Of a stretch of DNA of 64,000 bases, positions 23,810 through 31,885 are shown in pieces. Each line of letters starts with the position of its first letter. The first letter of the stretch is position 1. Under the pieces are notes generated by a model. The model did not search any database and was not told the origin of the DNA. It saw nothing but the letters and a program-made list of their open reading frames with translations. Source of the DNA: Spirochaetota bacterium (GTDB taxonomy: Bacteria; Spirochaetota; Spirochaetia; Treponematales; Rectinemataceae); NCBI GenBank assembly GCA_029265615.1, contig JAJUIB010000015.1:1-64000 (forward strand). Direction: 5' to 3'. Made by a program: the position numbers and the translations under genes.

Positions 23810-24990
23810 GCCGTGCCACCCTCGCCGTCCGCAAAAAGGTCGTCATCGCTCAGCGTTTCAAGGCTTTCGGCCCCTTCAGAGGGCGGAGCCTCGGACGAAA
23901 AGAGGCTTGAGGCGGCACGTGCCCGTGCCTCGGCCTCAGCCTCATGTTCAAGCACGAGCGCGAGGAAGCGTTCCCTGAGCTCGGCAAGCCCCCGGCCGGA
24001 AAAAACAGAGATGCCGAGCACTTCCTCGTCAGGATAGGCCGCGGCGAATTCGGCAAAGCGCTCTTCCGCCTCGGGGAGGTCGAGCTTGGTTGCGACGAGA
24101 ATGCGCCGCTTTTGGGCGAGTTCGGGCGAAAAAGCGGCAAGCTCGTCAAGAAGCACTCTAAACGCGCCGCGCCAGCCCTCATCGGAAAGGTCAATGAGAA
24201 ACGCAAGCGCCTCAGTGCGGGCGATGTGCTTGAGAAAGCGAATCCCGAGGCCGGCCCCCTCGCTCGCTCCTTCGATGATGCCCGGAATGTCGGCAAGCAC
24301 GATGTCGCGGTCGTGAACCGAAAGCATGCCAAGATTGGGGATTTTTGTCGTAAAGGGGTAGGGAGCGATCTTGGGTCGGGCATTGGTGAAATAATCGAGG
24401 AGCGAAGATTTGCCGGCATTCGGAAAACCGACAAAGCCGATGTCAGCGATCAGCTGGAGCTCGATCCGGAGTTTACGCGTCTCGCCCGGCTTACCGGGGA
24501 GAAACTGGCGCGGAGCTTGATTGACACTCGTTGCAAAGTGCGTGTTTCCCCAGCCGCCGTTGCCACCGCGCAAAAACACCCAACGACCCGGCGTCTCGCC
24601 GCGTCGCGCCGCGGTTTTGGCGCCGCCGACGCGCCCGCCCCCCGCGACACCCTGAGCCTCGGCGAAATCCTTAAGAATTTCGCCGGTCTCTGCGTCTTTG
24701 ATCACCGTGCCGGGCGGCACGGGAATGACGACGTCATCGCCGTTGCGGCCGTGCATGTTCTTGCCCATGCCCGGCTGCCCGTTCTGCGCCTTGAAGTGCT
24801 GCTGGTAGCGGAGATGCGCAAGTGTGCGCAGATTCCTGCGCACCTCGAACACGACATCGCCGCCTCGCCCACCGTCACCGCCTGCAGGCCCGCCCATTGG
24901 GACGAATTTTTCTCGGCGAAAGGCGACGCACCCATCACCACCCTTGCCCGAGGATACAAAAATGACGGCCTCATCGGCGAATTTTATCAC
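23806..24990 (-). CDS. obg: GTPase Obg
   Basis: 394 residues from GTG 24990 (VIKFADEAVIFVSSGKGGDG); a GGTGGGG ribosome-like site precedes it, and the frame to 25017 adds nine residues of no family match. Obg binds the 50S subunit and acts in ribosome assembly and stress control. Glycine-rich Obg fold (1-160), GTPase domain with G1 GFPNAGKSSLLD (about 190), switch region APYPFTTKIPN, G3 DIPG, G4 ATKLD. Ends with an acidic tail instead of an OCT domain. A hairpin with a short T-run lies between rpmA and this gene. Confidence 0.95.
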   Translation of the reverse strand: MIKFADEAVIFVSSGKGGDGCVAFRREKFVPMGGPAGGDGGRGGDVVFEVRRNLRTLAHLRYQQHFKAQNGQPGMGKNMHGRNGDDVVIPVPPGTVIKDAETGEILKDFAEAQGVAGGGRVGGAKTAARRGETPGRWVFLRGGNGGWGNTHFATSVNQAPRQFLPGKPGETRKLRIELQLIADIGFVGFPNAGKSSLLDYFTNARPKIAPYPFTTKIPNLGMLSVHDRDIVLADIPGIIEGASEGAGLGIRFLKHIARTEALAFLIDLSDEGWRGAFRVLLDELAAFSPELAQKRRILVATKLDLPEAEERFAEFAAAYPDEEVLGISVFSGRGLAELRERFLALVLEHEAEAEARARAASSLFSSEAPPSEGAESLETLSDDDLFADGEGGTA

Positions 24991-25049
24991 AATGCCCCAC
25001 CAGGTCCGCGATGACACAATCCGTCGGCGCGGAATCGACGTTCAATGAA

Positions 25050-25088
25050 AACGCCGCCATGAACGCAATGAGCGCCCAGGGCGGCGTT
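25050..25088 (-). terminator. Hairpin between rpmA and obg, partial terminator
   Basis: Nine-base perfect stem AACGCCGCC/GGCGGCGTT with a 21-base loop; on the minus strand it is followed by TTTTCATT. Because obg lies further downstream in the same operon, it may reduce rather than end transcription, lowering obg relative to ribosomal protein genes. Confidence 0.5.
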
Positions 25089-25108
25089 GCTTAAGCGGCG
25101 CGCTTTTC

Positions 25109-25372
25109 CTAGGCTTGTGCGGGAGCCTCGGCGGTCTCGAGCGCCTCGACGCCCGCATACTTGCGGCCCTTGTACTCTTTGAAGAAAACGCGGCCATCGA
25201 CGAGTGCGAAGAGCGTGTCATCCTTCCCAATGCCAACATTGAGCCCGGGATGAATCTTCGTGCCACGCTGGCGGACGATGATGGAACCGGCGGTGACAAC
25301 CTGATTGCCGTAGGCCTTCACGCCAAGATGTTGCGGGTTGGAATCGCGACCGTTTACGCCTTTGTGCGGCAT
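25109..25372 (-). CDS. rpmA: 50S ribosomal protein L27
   Basis: 87 residues. L27 lies near the peptidyl-transferase centre. Starts [19 protein letters not shown]; the family usually reads M-A-H-K-K-x-G-G-S-x-x-N-G-R-D-S, so the N-terminal arm is about five residues short. The ATG at 25372 is firm: GGAGG lies seven bases upstream and an in-frame TAG lies eight codons upstream, so no cleavable N-terminal extension exists. The rest ([34 protein letters not shown]) is typical. One base after prp. Confidence 0.96.
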   Translation of the reverse strand: MPHKGVNGRDSNPQHLGVKAYGNQVVTAGSIIVRQRGTKIHPGLNVGIGKDDTLFALVDGRVFFKEYKGRKYAGVEALETAEAPAQA

Positions 25373-25373
25373 A

Positions 25374-25715
25374 TCATTCCCTCCAATATCGTTCTATCGT
25401 AAGCCCTACCTCGCCGGGGTACTCCCGCTCAAGGCTCGAAATGCCCGCAAGGAGAAAGTCGGCAATACCCGCCGCCCTCCCCTCACTTTCCGGATCGAGC
25501 CTTCTTACGCGAAAGCTCAGAGATCCGGGTTTCGGCGCCGAGCCTTCGAGGTCGGCACCAGGAAGCGCGGCGAGACTCTCGTACGCGCTTCGCGCGAGGA
25601 CGGAAAAGGCGGCACAGACGATATCGCCACCCTTGGGCCGATGCCCGGCATGCCCTTCCGCCTCGAAGCGGACAAGCCGCCCCTCGGCGTCAAGGAGGAC
25701 CTTCGCCGTTATCAC
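25374..25715 (-). CDS. prp: Ribosomal-processing cysteine protease Prp
   Basis: 113 residues from GTG 25715, with AAGGCGG about five bases upstream; the frame to 25841 is an rplU shadow. Catalytic His in FEAEGHAGH and Cys in [13 protein letters not shown] match the Prp (DUF464) family, which in Firmicutes removes an N-terminal extension from L27. The usual rplU-prp-rpmA order is kept. Since L27 here has no extension, its substrate is an open point. Confidence 0.93.
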   Translation of the reverse strand: MITAKVLLDAEGRLVRFEAEGHAGHRPKGGDIVCAAFSVLARSAYESLAALPGADLEGSAPKPGSLSFRVRRLDPESEGRAAGIADFLLAGISSLEREYPGEVGLTIERYWRE

Positions 25716-25743
25716 GGCCGCCGCCTTAAGCCCCCGCGACGCC

Positions 25744-26052
25744 TTAGCCGACGATCTCCTCGACCTTGAGGAGGGTGTAGGGCTGCCTATGTCCCTGCTT
25801 GCGGCGATAGTCCTTCTTCGGCTTGTACTTGAAGACGACAACTTTGTCGCCCTTCACCTCGTCCTGAACGACGGCCTTAACGACGGCGCCAGCCACATAG
25901 GGCGATCCGACCTTTACGGCATCTCCGGAGAGGAGGAGGACCTTATCAAGGGAGAGGGATGCGCCCTTCTCCGCCTCGAGCCGGTCGACCCTGATGGTGG
26001 CGCCCTTTTCGGCGCGGTACTGCTTGCCGGCGATCTCAACGACTGCGTACAT
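25744..26052 (-). CDS. rplU: 50S ribosomal protein L21
   Basis: 102 residues from ATG 26052 (MYAVVEIAGKQYRAEKG), with GAGG eight bases upstream; the frame start at 26103 would lie between the promoter and this site. L21 signature elements GKQYR, VGSPYVAGAVVKAVV and YKPKKDYRRKQGHRQPYTLLKV are present. First gene of the eight-gene operon ending with rsfS. Confidence 0.97.
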   Translation of the reverse strand: MYAVVEIAGKQYRAEKGATIRVDRLEAEKGASLSLDKVLLLSGDAVKVGSPYVAGAVVKAVVQDEVKGDKVVVFKYKPKKDYRRKQGHRQPYTLLKVEEIVG

Positions 26053-26089
26053 ACAGCTAACCTCGATCAATTCGATACTTGGGCGTAAA

Positions 26090-26119
26090 CTTATACACCG
26101 CAACGGATGTCACTGTCAA
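26090..26119 (-). promoter_or_regulatory. Sigma70 promoter of the rplU operon
   Basis: Minus-strand TTGACA (26119-26114), 18-base spacer, TATAAG (26095-26090). Leader of about 30 bases to the L21 start, with a normal ribosome site. Confidence 0.8.
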
Positions 26120-26128
26120 TCGGCACTC

Positions 26129-26154
26129 GCCCTGCGCTTTTTAGAGCGCAGGGC
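26129..26154 (-). terminator. Terminator hairpin after argS
   Basis: Perfect ten-base stem (core CCCTGCGCT/AGCGCAGGG) with a six-base loop TTTTAG, in the 127-base gap between argS and the rplU promoter. No U-tract follows. It separates argS from the ribosomal operon. Confidence 0.6.
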
Positions 26155-26179
26155 ACAGGAATAAAGCACAGGTCACGCG

Positions 26180-27943
26180 TCACATGGACTCAAGAACAGG
26201 GATGCACACAAGCTGAGAGGCGAGCTCGAGATTTCTTCTAACCGCACGGACAAGCTCGAGACGGGTAGCCGCGAGGTTGGGATCCGGGCAGTTCAGGACG
26301 GGGTTGTCGCGGTACCACGCGGAAAAGGCCGCGGCAAGATCATGGGCGTAGCCCGCCATCACCGAGGGTTCCATGGAAGCCGCCGCCTGGTCGATGCGTT
26401 CGGGAAGCTCGGCGATGAGCTTGACGAGCCCCCACTCGGCGTCGCCCTCGAGGAGCGCAGGATCAGCCCGTCCCTTCACGGCATTGCCCTCGCCCGCAGC
26501 ATGTTTTCGAAGAATCGATGCGGCACGGGCCCCCATGTACTGGATATAAGGCCCGGTGTCGCCCGTAAATGAAAGCGATGCCGCAGGATCGTAGAGGATG
26601 TCCTTCACCGGAGCGACATGGAGCAGGAAATAATGGAGCGCGCCGAGCGCGATCTTCTCGGCAATCTCCTTGACGGAGCCCGCCGACTCCTCGCGCCCCT
26701 TGGCTTCGATCTCCGCGGCGGCCATTGCGGCCACCTCGTCAACAAGGTCGTCGGCATCGACAATGGTCCCCTCGCGGGTCTTCATGCGCCCCGAGGGCAG
26801 GTTGACCATGCCGTATGAGAGGTGGTGAAGGTCGCGCGCCCAGTCGAAGCCGAGGCGCTTTAAGACTTCGAAGAGCACCTTAAAGTGGTACTGCTGTTCA
26901 TTGCCGACAACGTAGACCACCCGGTCATAGGGCCAGCTCTCGTGGCGGCGGATCGCGGTGCCGATGTCCTGAGTGATGTAGATGCTCGTGCCGTCCTTGC
27001 GGAGCAGCACCTTTTTATCAAGTCCCACATCCTCAAGATCAATCTGGATCGAGCCGTCCCCCTCGCGGTAGAATACGCCGCGCGCAAGCCCCTTAAGAAC
27101 CTCCTCGCGGCCGATCTCGTAGGTCTCCGTCTCGAAATCGTAGGCGTCGAACGATATACCGGTGCGCGCATAGGTCGCCTTGAGCCCCTCGAAGGTCCAG
27201 GCGTTCATGCGCTCCTGGAGCGCGCGAATCTCAGGATCGCCCGACTCCCAGCGGCGGACGAGTTCCTGGGCCGCTACCTCGGCGGTGGGATCTTCCGCCT
27301 TAAGCTTGTTGAACAGAACGTAATACTTCCCAACAAAGTGGTCGCCCTTGAGGCCCTCGTCCTCCGGGCTCCGTCCCTCGCCATAGCGGAGATAGGCGAG
27401 CATGGAACGGCAGATATTTATGCCGCGATCGTTGAGGTGGTTGACCTTGCGCACCTCGGCGCCGGCGGCGCGGAGAATGCGGGAAAGGGATTCTCCGAGC
27501 GCGTTGTTGCGGAGGTGGCCGAGATGGAGGGGTTTGTTCGTGTTCGGACTCGAGAACTCGATAAGCACCTTGTGTCCCGCCTGGCTCGTGGTGCGGCCCC
27601 ATGTCGGATCCGCGACGGCGGCAAGAACGCGCGCGGACTCGGCGGCGCGGGCGACGCGCACGTTGAGGTAGGGACCTTCGGCCCTCGCTTCGCCGCGGCC
27701 ATGGCTCTCGGGATCGCGGGCGATTATGGCGGCGAGCGCCGTAGCCACAGCCTGCGGCGAGGCGCGAAGAAGCCGGGCATAGGGGAACATGGGAAAGCCG
27801 AAATCGCCGAGCTCGGGCTTAGGAGGCCGCTCGAGGACCACTGATTCAGGATCGGGCGGCGCGCAGTCCTGGCCTTTTTCGGCGATGTATGCGGCAAGCG
27901 CGCGCGCTACTATGCGCTTCCACGCGGTCTTGGATTCGACCAT
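26180..27943 (-). CDS. argS: Arginyl-tRNA synthetase
   Basis: 587 residues from ATG 27943 (MVESKTAWKRIV), with GGGAG nine bases upstream; the frame to 27988 overlaps the -10 box. Class I enzyme. HIGH-type motif PLHLGHLRNN (about residue 145), the ArgRS region HLNDRGINICRSM, GMVNLPSGRMKTREG in the KMSK-equivalent place and the DALR-type anticodon-binding domain at the C-terminus. Single-gene unit with its own promoter and terminator. Confidence 0.96.
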   Translation of the reverse strand: MVESKTAWKRIVARALAAYIAEKGQDCAPPDPESVVLERPPKPELGDFGFPMFPYARLLRASPQAVATALAAIIARDPESHGRGEARAEGPYLNVRVARAAESARVLAAVADPTWGRTTSQAGHKVLIEFSSPNTNKPLHLGHLRNNALGESLSRILRAAGAEVRKVNHLNDRGINICRSMLAYLRYGEGRSPEDEGLKGDHFVGKYYVLFNKLKAEDPTAEVAAQELVRRWESGDPEIRALQERMNAWTFEGLKATYARTGISFDAYDFETETYEIGREEVLKGLARGVFYREGDGSIQIDLEDVGLDKKVLLRKDGTSIYITQDIGTAIRRHESWPYDRVVYVVGNEQQYHFKVLFEVLKRLGFDWARDLHHLSYGMVNLPSGRMKTREGTIVDADDLVDEVAAMAAAEIEAKGREESAGSVKEIAEKIALGALHYFLLHVAPVKDILYDPAASLSFTGDTGPYIQYMGARAASILRKHAAGEGNAVKGRADPALLEGDAEWGLVKLIAELPERIDQAAASMEPSVMAGYAHDLAAAFSAWYRDNPVLNCPDPNLAATRLELVRAVRRNLELASQLVCIPVLESM

Positions 27944-27983
27944 CGGAGGTGGCTCCCTGCGATAATGAGGTGTATGCAGACCG

Positions 27984-28013
27984 AGCATAGCCCGAGCGCG
28001 GCCGGAGGTTCAA
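27984..28013 (-). promoter_or_regulatory. Promoter of argS
   Basis: Minus-strand TTGAAC (28013-28008), 18-base spacer, TATGCT (27989-27984). Start about 35 bases before the ATG. The remaining gap to 28056 shows no other signal except a weak five-base hairpin. Confidence 0.55.
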
Positions 28014-28056
28014 GCGCCAGGAGTGCGGAAGCTCGGGGCTTCCTAAGGATTAGGGC

Positions 28057-28965
28057 TCAAAAAACCCGGTCGTCCTTAATGGTGATGCCACCAGTCGCCT
28101 CCACCCAGATCGTGAAGCGTTCGCCCGGCCGCGCGGGACGATGCACCGCTACCCCTTGCAAGCTCCGCACGACCCCTGCGGCGCGAGCCGCCGCCTCATC
28201 CCGGAGAAAAGCCGCGACATCCTGAAGCCGCGCGGCGAATTTGCCCGGAGCGATGCCATAGAGCTCCGCATCGGGCAGGCGGTACATGCGCGGCACGCCT
28301 AGCTCGTCGAGGAGGGCAAGAGATTCGCCCTCGGCGGCGGGCACCTCATCGCTAAAGGCGCGGTACGGCAGGGCGAGGTTGCTCTCCCTGCCCGAGGCAA
28401 TTTCCGAATAGGCGAAGGAGCAGACAACCGCATCCACATAGAGTTCGCGCCCACGAAGCTCGACCCGTTGCGCCTGGGGGATCCGTGTGCCATCACCAGC
28501 ATAGTAGGTGAATTCGGCGACAAAGCGTCCGCCTGAGGATGCGAGAACCGACACGTCGGCAACGCGCCGCCGCCGCTCGAGGTTGCGTACCGTCGCAGTG
28601 AGCTCGGCTATGCGTTCGCGGTTTGCCACATATTCATCGAGGCGGCGGAGCGAATCGGCTGCCGCAATCGTCGCCACAAGCGCAAGCGCAAGACCGGCAA
28701 GGAGCGAAAGTCGCGTCGCGAAGGAAAGCGCAAGAGAACCAAGTCGGGCAAGCGCGACGCCGAAGGCCTCGGCGGGTTTGCAGGGCCTGCCGGCCGCCTC
28801 GGCAAGGAGGCGGCGTTCGCGGAGGGCGCCCGCAACGGCCGTGGCCGCCGCGACAAGGACGAGGGCGAGGAGCACAAGAAGCCCTGACGCAGTGGTGAAC
28901 AGGAAGGAAGCCCCATCCGCCAAGGCGTACAAAAGGGGCTTCCAGGCGGCAAGACGCTCGCTCAT
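28057..28965 (-). CDS. Membrane protein of unknown function, paralogue of the next upstream gene
   Basis: 302 residues. Two hydrophobic segments (about 22-45 and 78-102), then a soluble part. From the second segment on it resembles the product of 28966-29682: both have a helix with RERIAxLT, then a strand domain and end in a GGI strand near the C-terminus. The region between the two membrane segments (RRLLAEAAGRPCKPAEAF) is absent from the paralogue. The soluble part probably faces the periplasm. No known domain recognised. Starts one base after the stop of the upstream gene; last gene of the ligA operon. Confidence 0.7.
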   Translation of the reverse strand: MSERLAAWKPLLYALADGASFLFTTASGLLVLLALVLVAAATAVAGALRERRLLAEAAGRPCKPAEAFGVALARLGSLALSFATRLSLLAGLALALVATIAAADSLRRLDEYVANRERIAELTATVRNLERRRRVADVSVLASSGGRFVAEFTYYAGDGTRIPQAQRVELRGRELYVDAVVCSFAYSEIASGRESNLALPYRAFSDEVPAAEGESLALLDELGVPRMYRLPDAELYGIAPGKFAARLQDVAAFLRDEAAARAAGVVRSLQGVAVHRPARPGERFTIWVEATGGITIKDDRVF

Positions 28966-29682
28966 CTAGTCCTCCAGAATTTCGATACCGCCCTTAAGGC
29001 GGCAAACGACCTTGTAAACGAGGCCTGGTTCAAAACGCGCAAGTCCCGCTACCTCATGCACGGCCGAACCAAAAACGCCGCCGAGATCTTTTGGACCGCG
29101 GGTTCCGGGGCTGCCGACCTCTCCGCCCCTTAGGTCTGACGAAGGAGCAGGTGCAAGGCCGAAGTCCGCAAGCGCTCCGCGATAGACCGCGCGGATGGCC
29201 GCGCGTTCGCCCGCCGAGAGCGATGCGGATCCAAAAACCAAGGGTAGGCCTTCAGTGTCCGTGGGGCCTATATCGAAGCCTGCATTTGCGGGAAGCCGAT
29301 CGGTGAACACGACGCGGGGGAACGCAAGCCATGTGCCTGCAAGGCTACGGCCAAGATCGCCTTCTGCGGCCGCGGCGCCAAGCGGGCTTACCAGGAAGTC
29401 GAAAAAGAGCTCGGTGCCCGGAAGATCCGCCTCGGCCTCACGAACCATGCGGCCATCGAGGTCGTACAACTTTATCTTGACGCGGACCATCCCGCCCTCG
29501 CGAGCCAGAATAGAAAACCGAAGGGGCACGCGCTCTAAGGTAAGCCGCGCGGCCAGGGACGTAAGGGCGGCGATGCGCTCCCGCTGCCGCAGTATGCCGC
29601 CGCGGAGCAGCGCAAGCCAGAGCGCGGTCGCGACCGCGGCGATACAGACAAGAAAGAAGCCGAGCTTAGTCGCCTTGCGCAC
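28966..29682 (-). CDS. Membrane-anchored protein of unknown function
   Basis: 238 residues from GTG 29682, which overlaps ligA by 17 bases and has GGAG eight bases upstream; the longer frame to 29796 is inside ligA. One N-terminal membrane helix (LGFFLVCIAAVATALWLALL), a short helix RERIAALTSLAARL, then a beta-rich domain containing VRVKIKLYDLDGRMVREAE and ending GGIEILED. It resembles the following gene in order and in several motifs, so the two look like an old tandem duplication. Function unknown. Confidence 0.72.
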   Translation of the reverse strand: MRKATKLGFFLVCIAAVATALWLALLRGGILRQRERIAALTSLAARLTLERVPLRFSILAREGGMVRVKIKLYDLDGRMVREAEADLPGTELFFDFLVSPLGAAAAEGDLGRSLAGTWLAFPRVVFTDRLPANAGFDIGPTDTEGLPLVFGSASLSAGERAAIRAVYRGALADFGLAPAPSSDLRGGEVGSPGTRGPKDLGGVFGSAVHEVAGLARFEPGLVYKVVCRLKGGIEILED

Positions 29683-31630
29683 TCGCTGAACTCCCGCCAG
29701 CGAGGGCGAGAAAGGCGTCCTCATCGATGATGGCGACGCCGTACGCCTCTGCCTTGCGATTTTTCTCCGAGCCTGAGCCGGGATCGTTCGTGACAAGGTA
29801 ATGAAGCCCCTTTGTGACGGAACTTTTTGCTTCGCCGCCCAAGGACTTGACGAGGGCCTCTGCCTCGGCGCGCTTCATCGAGCGCAGTTCGCCCGTGAAG
29901 CAAAAGCTCTTTCCGGCGAGGCGACCGCCCGAACGAGGTGGCGCGATGCGAACCTCACCCGTCGCAAGGAGGCGATCCATTTCGGAAGCGAGGGCAGCAA
30001 GACCGTCGCGGAGGGCGCGGGCGGTGATTTCAGCGAAGCCCTCGACCGCATCGAGCTCCTCGACGCTCGCCGCCCGTAGCCGGGGAAGCGTGTCAAAGCC
30101 CGCCTTGACCGCTTTGTCGGCGAGGAGTTCGCCGATGCCTTCGATGTCGAAGCCCGCCACGAATTCGGCAAGTCCGAGGACCGTCCGTGCGCGCAGGTTT
30201 TTGAGTATTTTGCGCGCAAGCGTGTCTCCCATGCGGTCGTACTCCGCAAGCTCCTCGGGCGTAAGACTATATAGATCGGCGATCTCGCGAACACGCCCCG
30301 ATGCGTGGAGCCTGCCGAGGATCGTCGTACCGAAGGAGCGCGCCCCCACAACGTCGAGCCACTTTTCGAGGCGGTGAAGTCCGCGCTTCGGACATTCGGG
30401 ATTCGGGCAGTAGAGCCGCGTCCCCTCGTCAACGAGGAAGGCGCCGCAGCTACATCGCGACGGCGCCTCGATGGGACGGGCATCGGGCGGATTTTCGACG
30501 AGAGCCTCAATCTTGGGGATGATTTCGCCACGTTTGGTGATAACGACGCGGCTACCGAGCCTGAGACCGAGGGATGAGATGATGTTCGTGTTGCAGAGGT
30601 TGGCCCGCTGAACGGTCGTACCGGCAAGCCGCACGGGCTCAACGATGCCGATGGGTGTGTAATTTGCGCCCGATTCGCTCCACTCGACCGCAATGAGCGT
30701 GGTGACCGCCTCCTCTAGGCTGAATTTGAAGGCAATCTGGCCCTCAGGACGGGCGCGGGCGAGGTCGGCTTCGTCAATCGTGCGTCCCTTCACGACAAGG
30801 CCGTCGATGTCGAAGGGGAGCGAGGCCCTGAGGTCCATGACCCGCGCGCGATGGGCGATCACCGCTTCGGGCGTCGCGCAACGCGCAAGCGGCACAGTCT
30901 CGAAGCCCATGCGCGAAAGCCAGGTGAGCTTCTCAAGTTCGTCGCGGAATGGCGGCTGGCGGCGCAAGGCAGCCTCATCGCGGGCGAACAGCTCGCCCGA
31001 GGCGGGAGTCGTATCCAGAGGCACTGTGCCTGCGGCGTCATAGCACACAAAGTCAAGATCCTCCGCCCCTTGGCCATCCTTCCGCTTCATAAGGCCGTTC
31101 GCGGCATTGCGGCAATTCGCCTTGTCCGCGTACTTCTGGGCATGGATCTCGTGGCGCATGAGAACCTCGCCCCGCACGCCGCCTGAAAAGGCCTCGGGAA
31201 GGCGTAGGAGGACGCCGCGCATTTTGCAGGCATTGGGCGTGATGTCATCGCCGATCTCGCCGTCGCCCCGGGTCACGGCGCGCACAAGCCTCCCCTCCTC
31301 GTACTGGAGCTCAAGGCTTGCGCCGTCGAGTTTGTACTGCACGAGGTACTCGGGGTAGGCGACCTTGGCGCACCAGGCGAGGAAGGACTCGGGATCGGAG
31401 GCCTTGTCCTGGCTACCCATCGGGATAAGGTGCCGCGCCTTGGGCCAGCCGTCCGCCGCATCGGCGCCGATGCGGGCAAGAAGCGGATTCTTGGGGTCGA
31501 GGGCGGAAAGTTCGTCCCACAGCGCATCGAACTCGGCGTCGGAGATCTCCGGTTGGCCGTTGTAGTAGAGGTCCTGGTGACGCGCAATGAGGGCTTCAAG
31601 TTCAGCGACGCGGGGTAGCTTCTTCGGCAT
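29666..31630 (-). CDS. ligA: NAD-dependent DNA ligase LigA
   Basis: 654 residues from ATG 31630 (MPKKLPRVAELEAL), with GGAG seven bases upstream; an ATG at 31648 overlaps the -10 box and is rejected. Seals nicks in replication and repair. Ia domain YYNGQPEISDAEFD, AMP-accepting Lys in YKLDGAS (about residue 100), OB fold, zinc finger with CSC.. and CPNPECP, HhH region (DIEGIGELLADKAVKAGF) and C-terminal BRCT domain (GKSFCFTGELRSMKRAEAEA). Slightly shorter than average. Confidence 0.96.
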   Translation of the reverse strand: MPKKLPRVAELEALIARHQDLYYNGQPEISDAEFDALWDELSALDPKNPLLARIGADAADGWPKARHLIPMGSQDKASDPESFLAWCAKVAYPEYLVQYKLDGASLELQYEEGRLVRAVTRGDGEIGDDITPNACKMRGVLLRLPEAFSGGVRGEVLMRHEIHAQKYADKANCRNAANGLMKRKDGQGAEDLDFVCYDAAGTVPLDTTPASGELFARDEAALRRQPPFRDELEKLTWLSRMGFETVPLARCATPEAVIAHRARVMDLRASLPFDIDGLVVKGRTIDEADLARARPEGQIAFKFSLEEAVTTLIAVEWSESGANYTPIGIVEPVRLAGTTVQRANLCNTNIISSLGLRLGSRVVITKRGEIIPKIEALVENPPDARPIEAPSRCSCGAFLVDEGTRLYCPNPECPKRGLHRLEKWLDVVGARSFGTTILGRLHASGRVREIADLYSLTPEELAEYDRMGDTLARKILKNLRARTVLGLAEFVAGFDIEGIGELLADKAVKAGFDTLPRLRAASVEELDAVEGFAEITARALRDGLAALASEMDRLLATGEVRIAPPRSGGRLAGKSFCFTGELRSMKRAEAEALVKSLGGEAKSSVTKGLHYLVTNDPGSGSEKNRKAEAYGVAIIDEDAFLALAGGSSASAQGD

Positions 31631-31646
31631 CGATAGCTCCGCGCCC

Positions 31647-31676
31647 ATTGTAGGCGCGCGTAGCGTTCCCTGTCAA
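31647..31676 (-). promoter_or_regulatory. Strong sigma70 promoter of the ligA operon
   Basis: Minus-strand TTGACA (31676-31671), 18-base spacer, TACAAT (31652-31647). Leader of about ten bases containing the GGAG site. Confidence 0.8.
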
Positions 31677-31710
31677 AGGGCACAGACGAGACGCTGTGTG
31701 CTAAACGCCG

Positions 31711-31784
31711 GACTAGACCCGCGGACTTCCTTCAGGCTAGTCTGTCGCGCGGGACCTGAGCGCGCGAACCTCTGTCGCGCGGGA
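31711..31784. repeat. Dyad and direct repeat upstream of the MFS gene
   Basis: GACTAG (31711-31716) and CTAGTC (31737-31742) form an inverted repeat; TCTGTCGCGCGGGA occurs twice, at 31741-31754 and 31771-31784. They lie in the 255-base gap between ligA and the MFS gene, in which I see no clear plus-strand promoter. They could be operator sites. Confidence 0.5.
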
Positions 31785-31885
31785 TGCAGGCCCCCCGCCC
31801 GCCGCGCCGGTACTCGCGGCGCCCGCCCCGCATGGCACACGCGCAGCGCCGCGGGTCGGCACAGCACGCGCGCAAGGCTTTTCTC

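Noticed and set aside
31784-31885. Upstream part of the MFS frame as coding
   Set aside because: Arg/Pro-rich, no membrane character and no ribosome site; GTG 31886 fits better.
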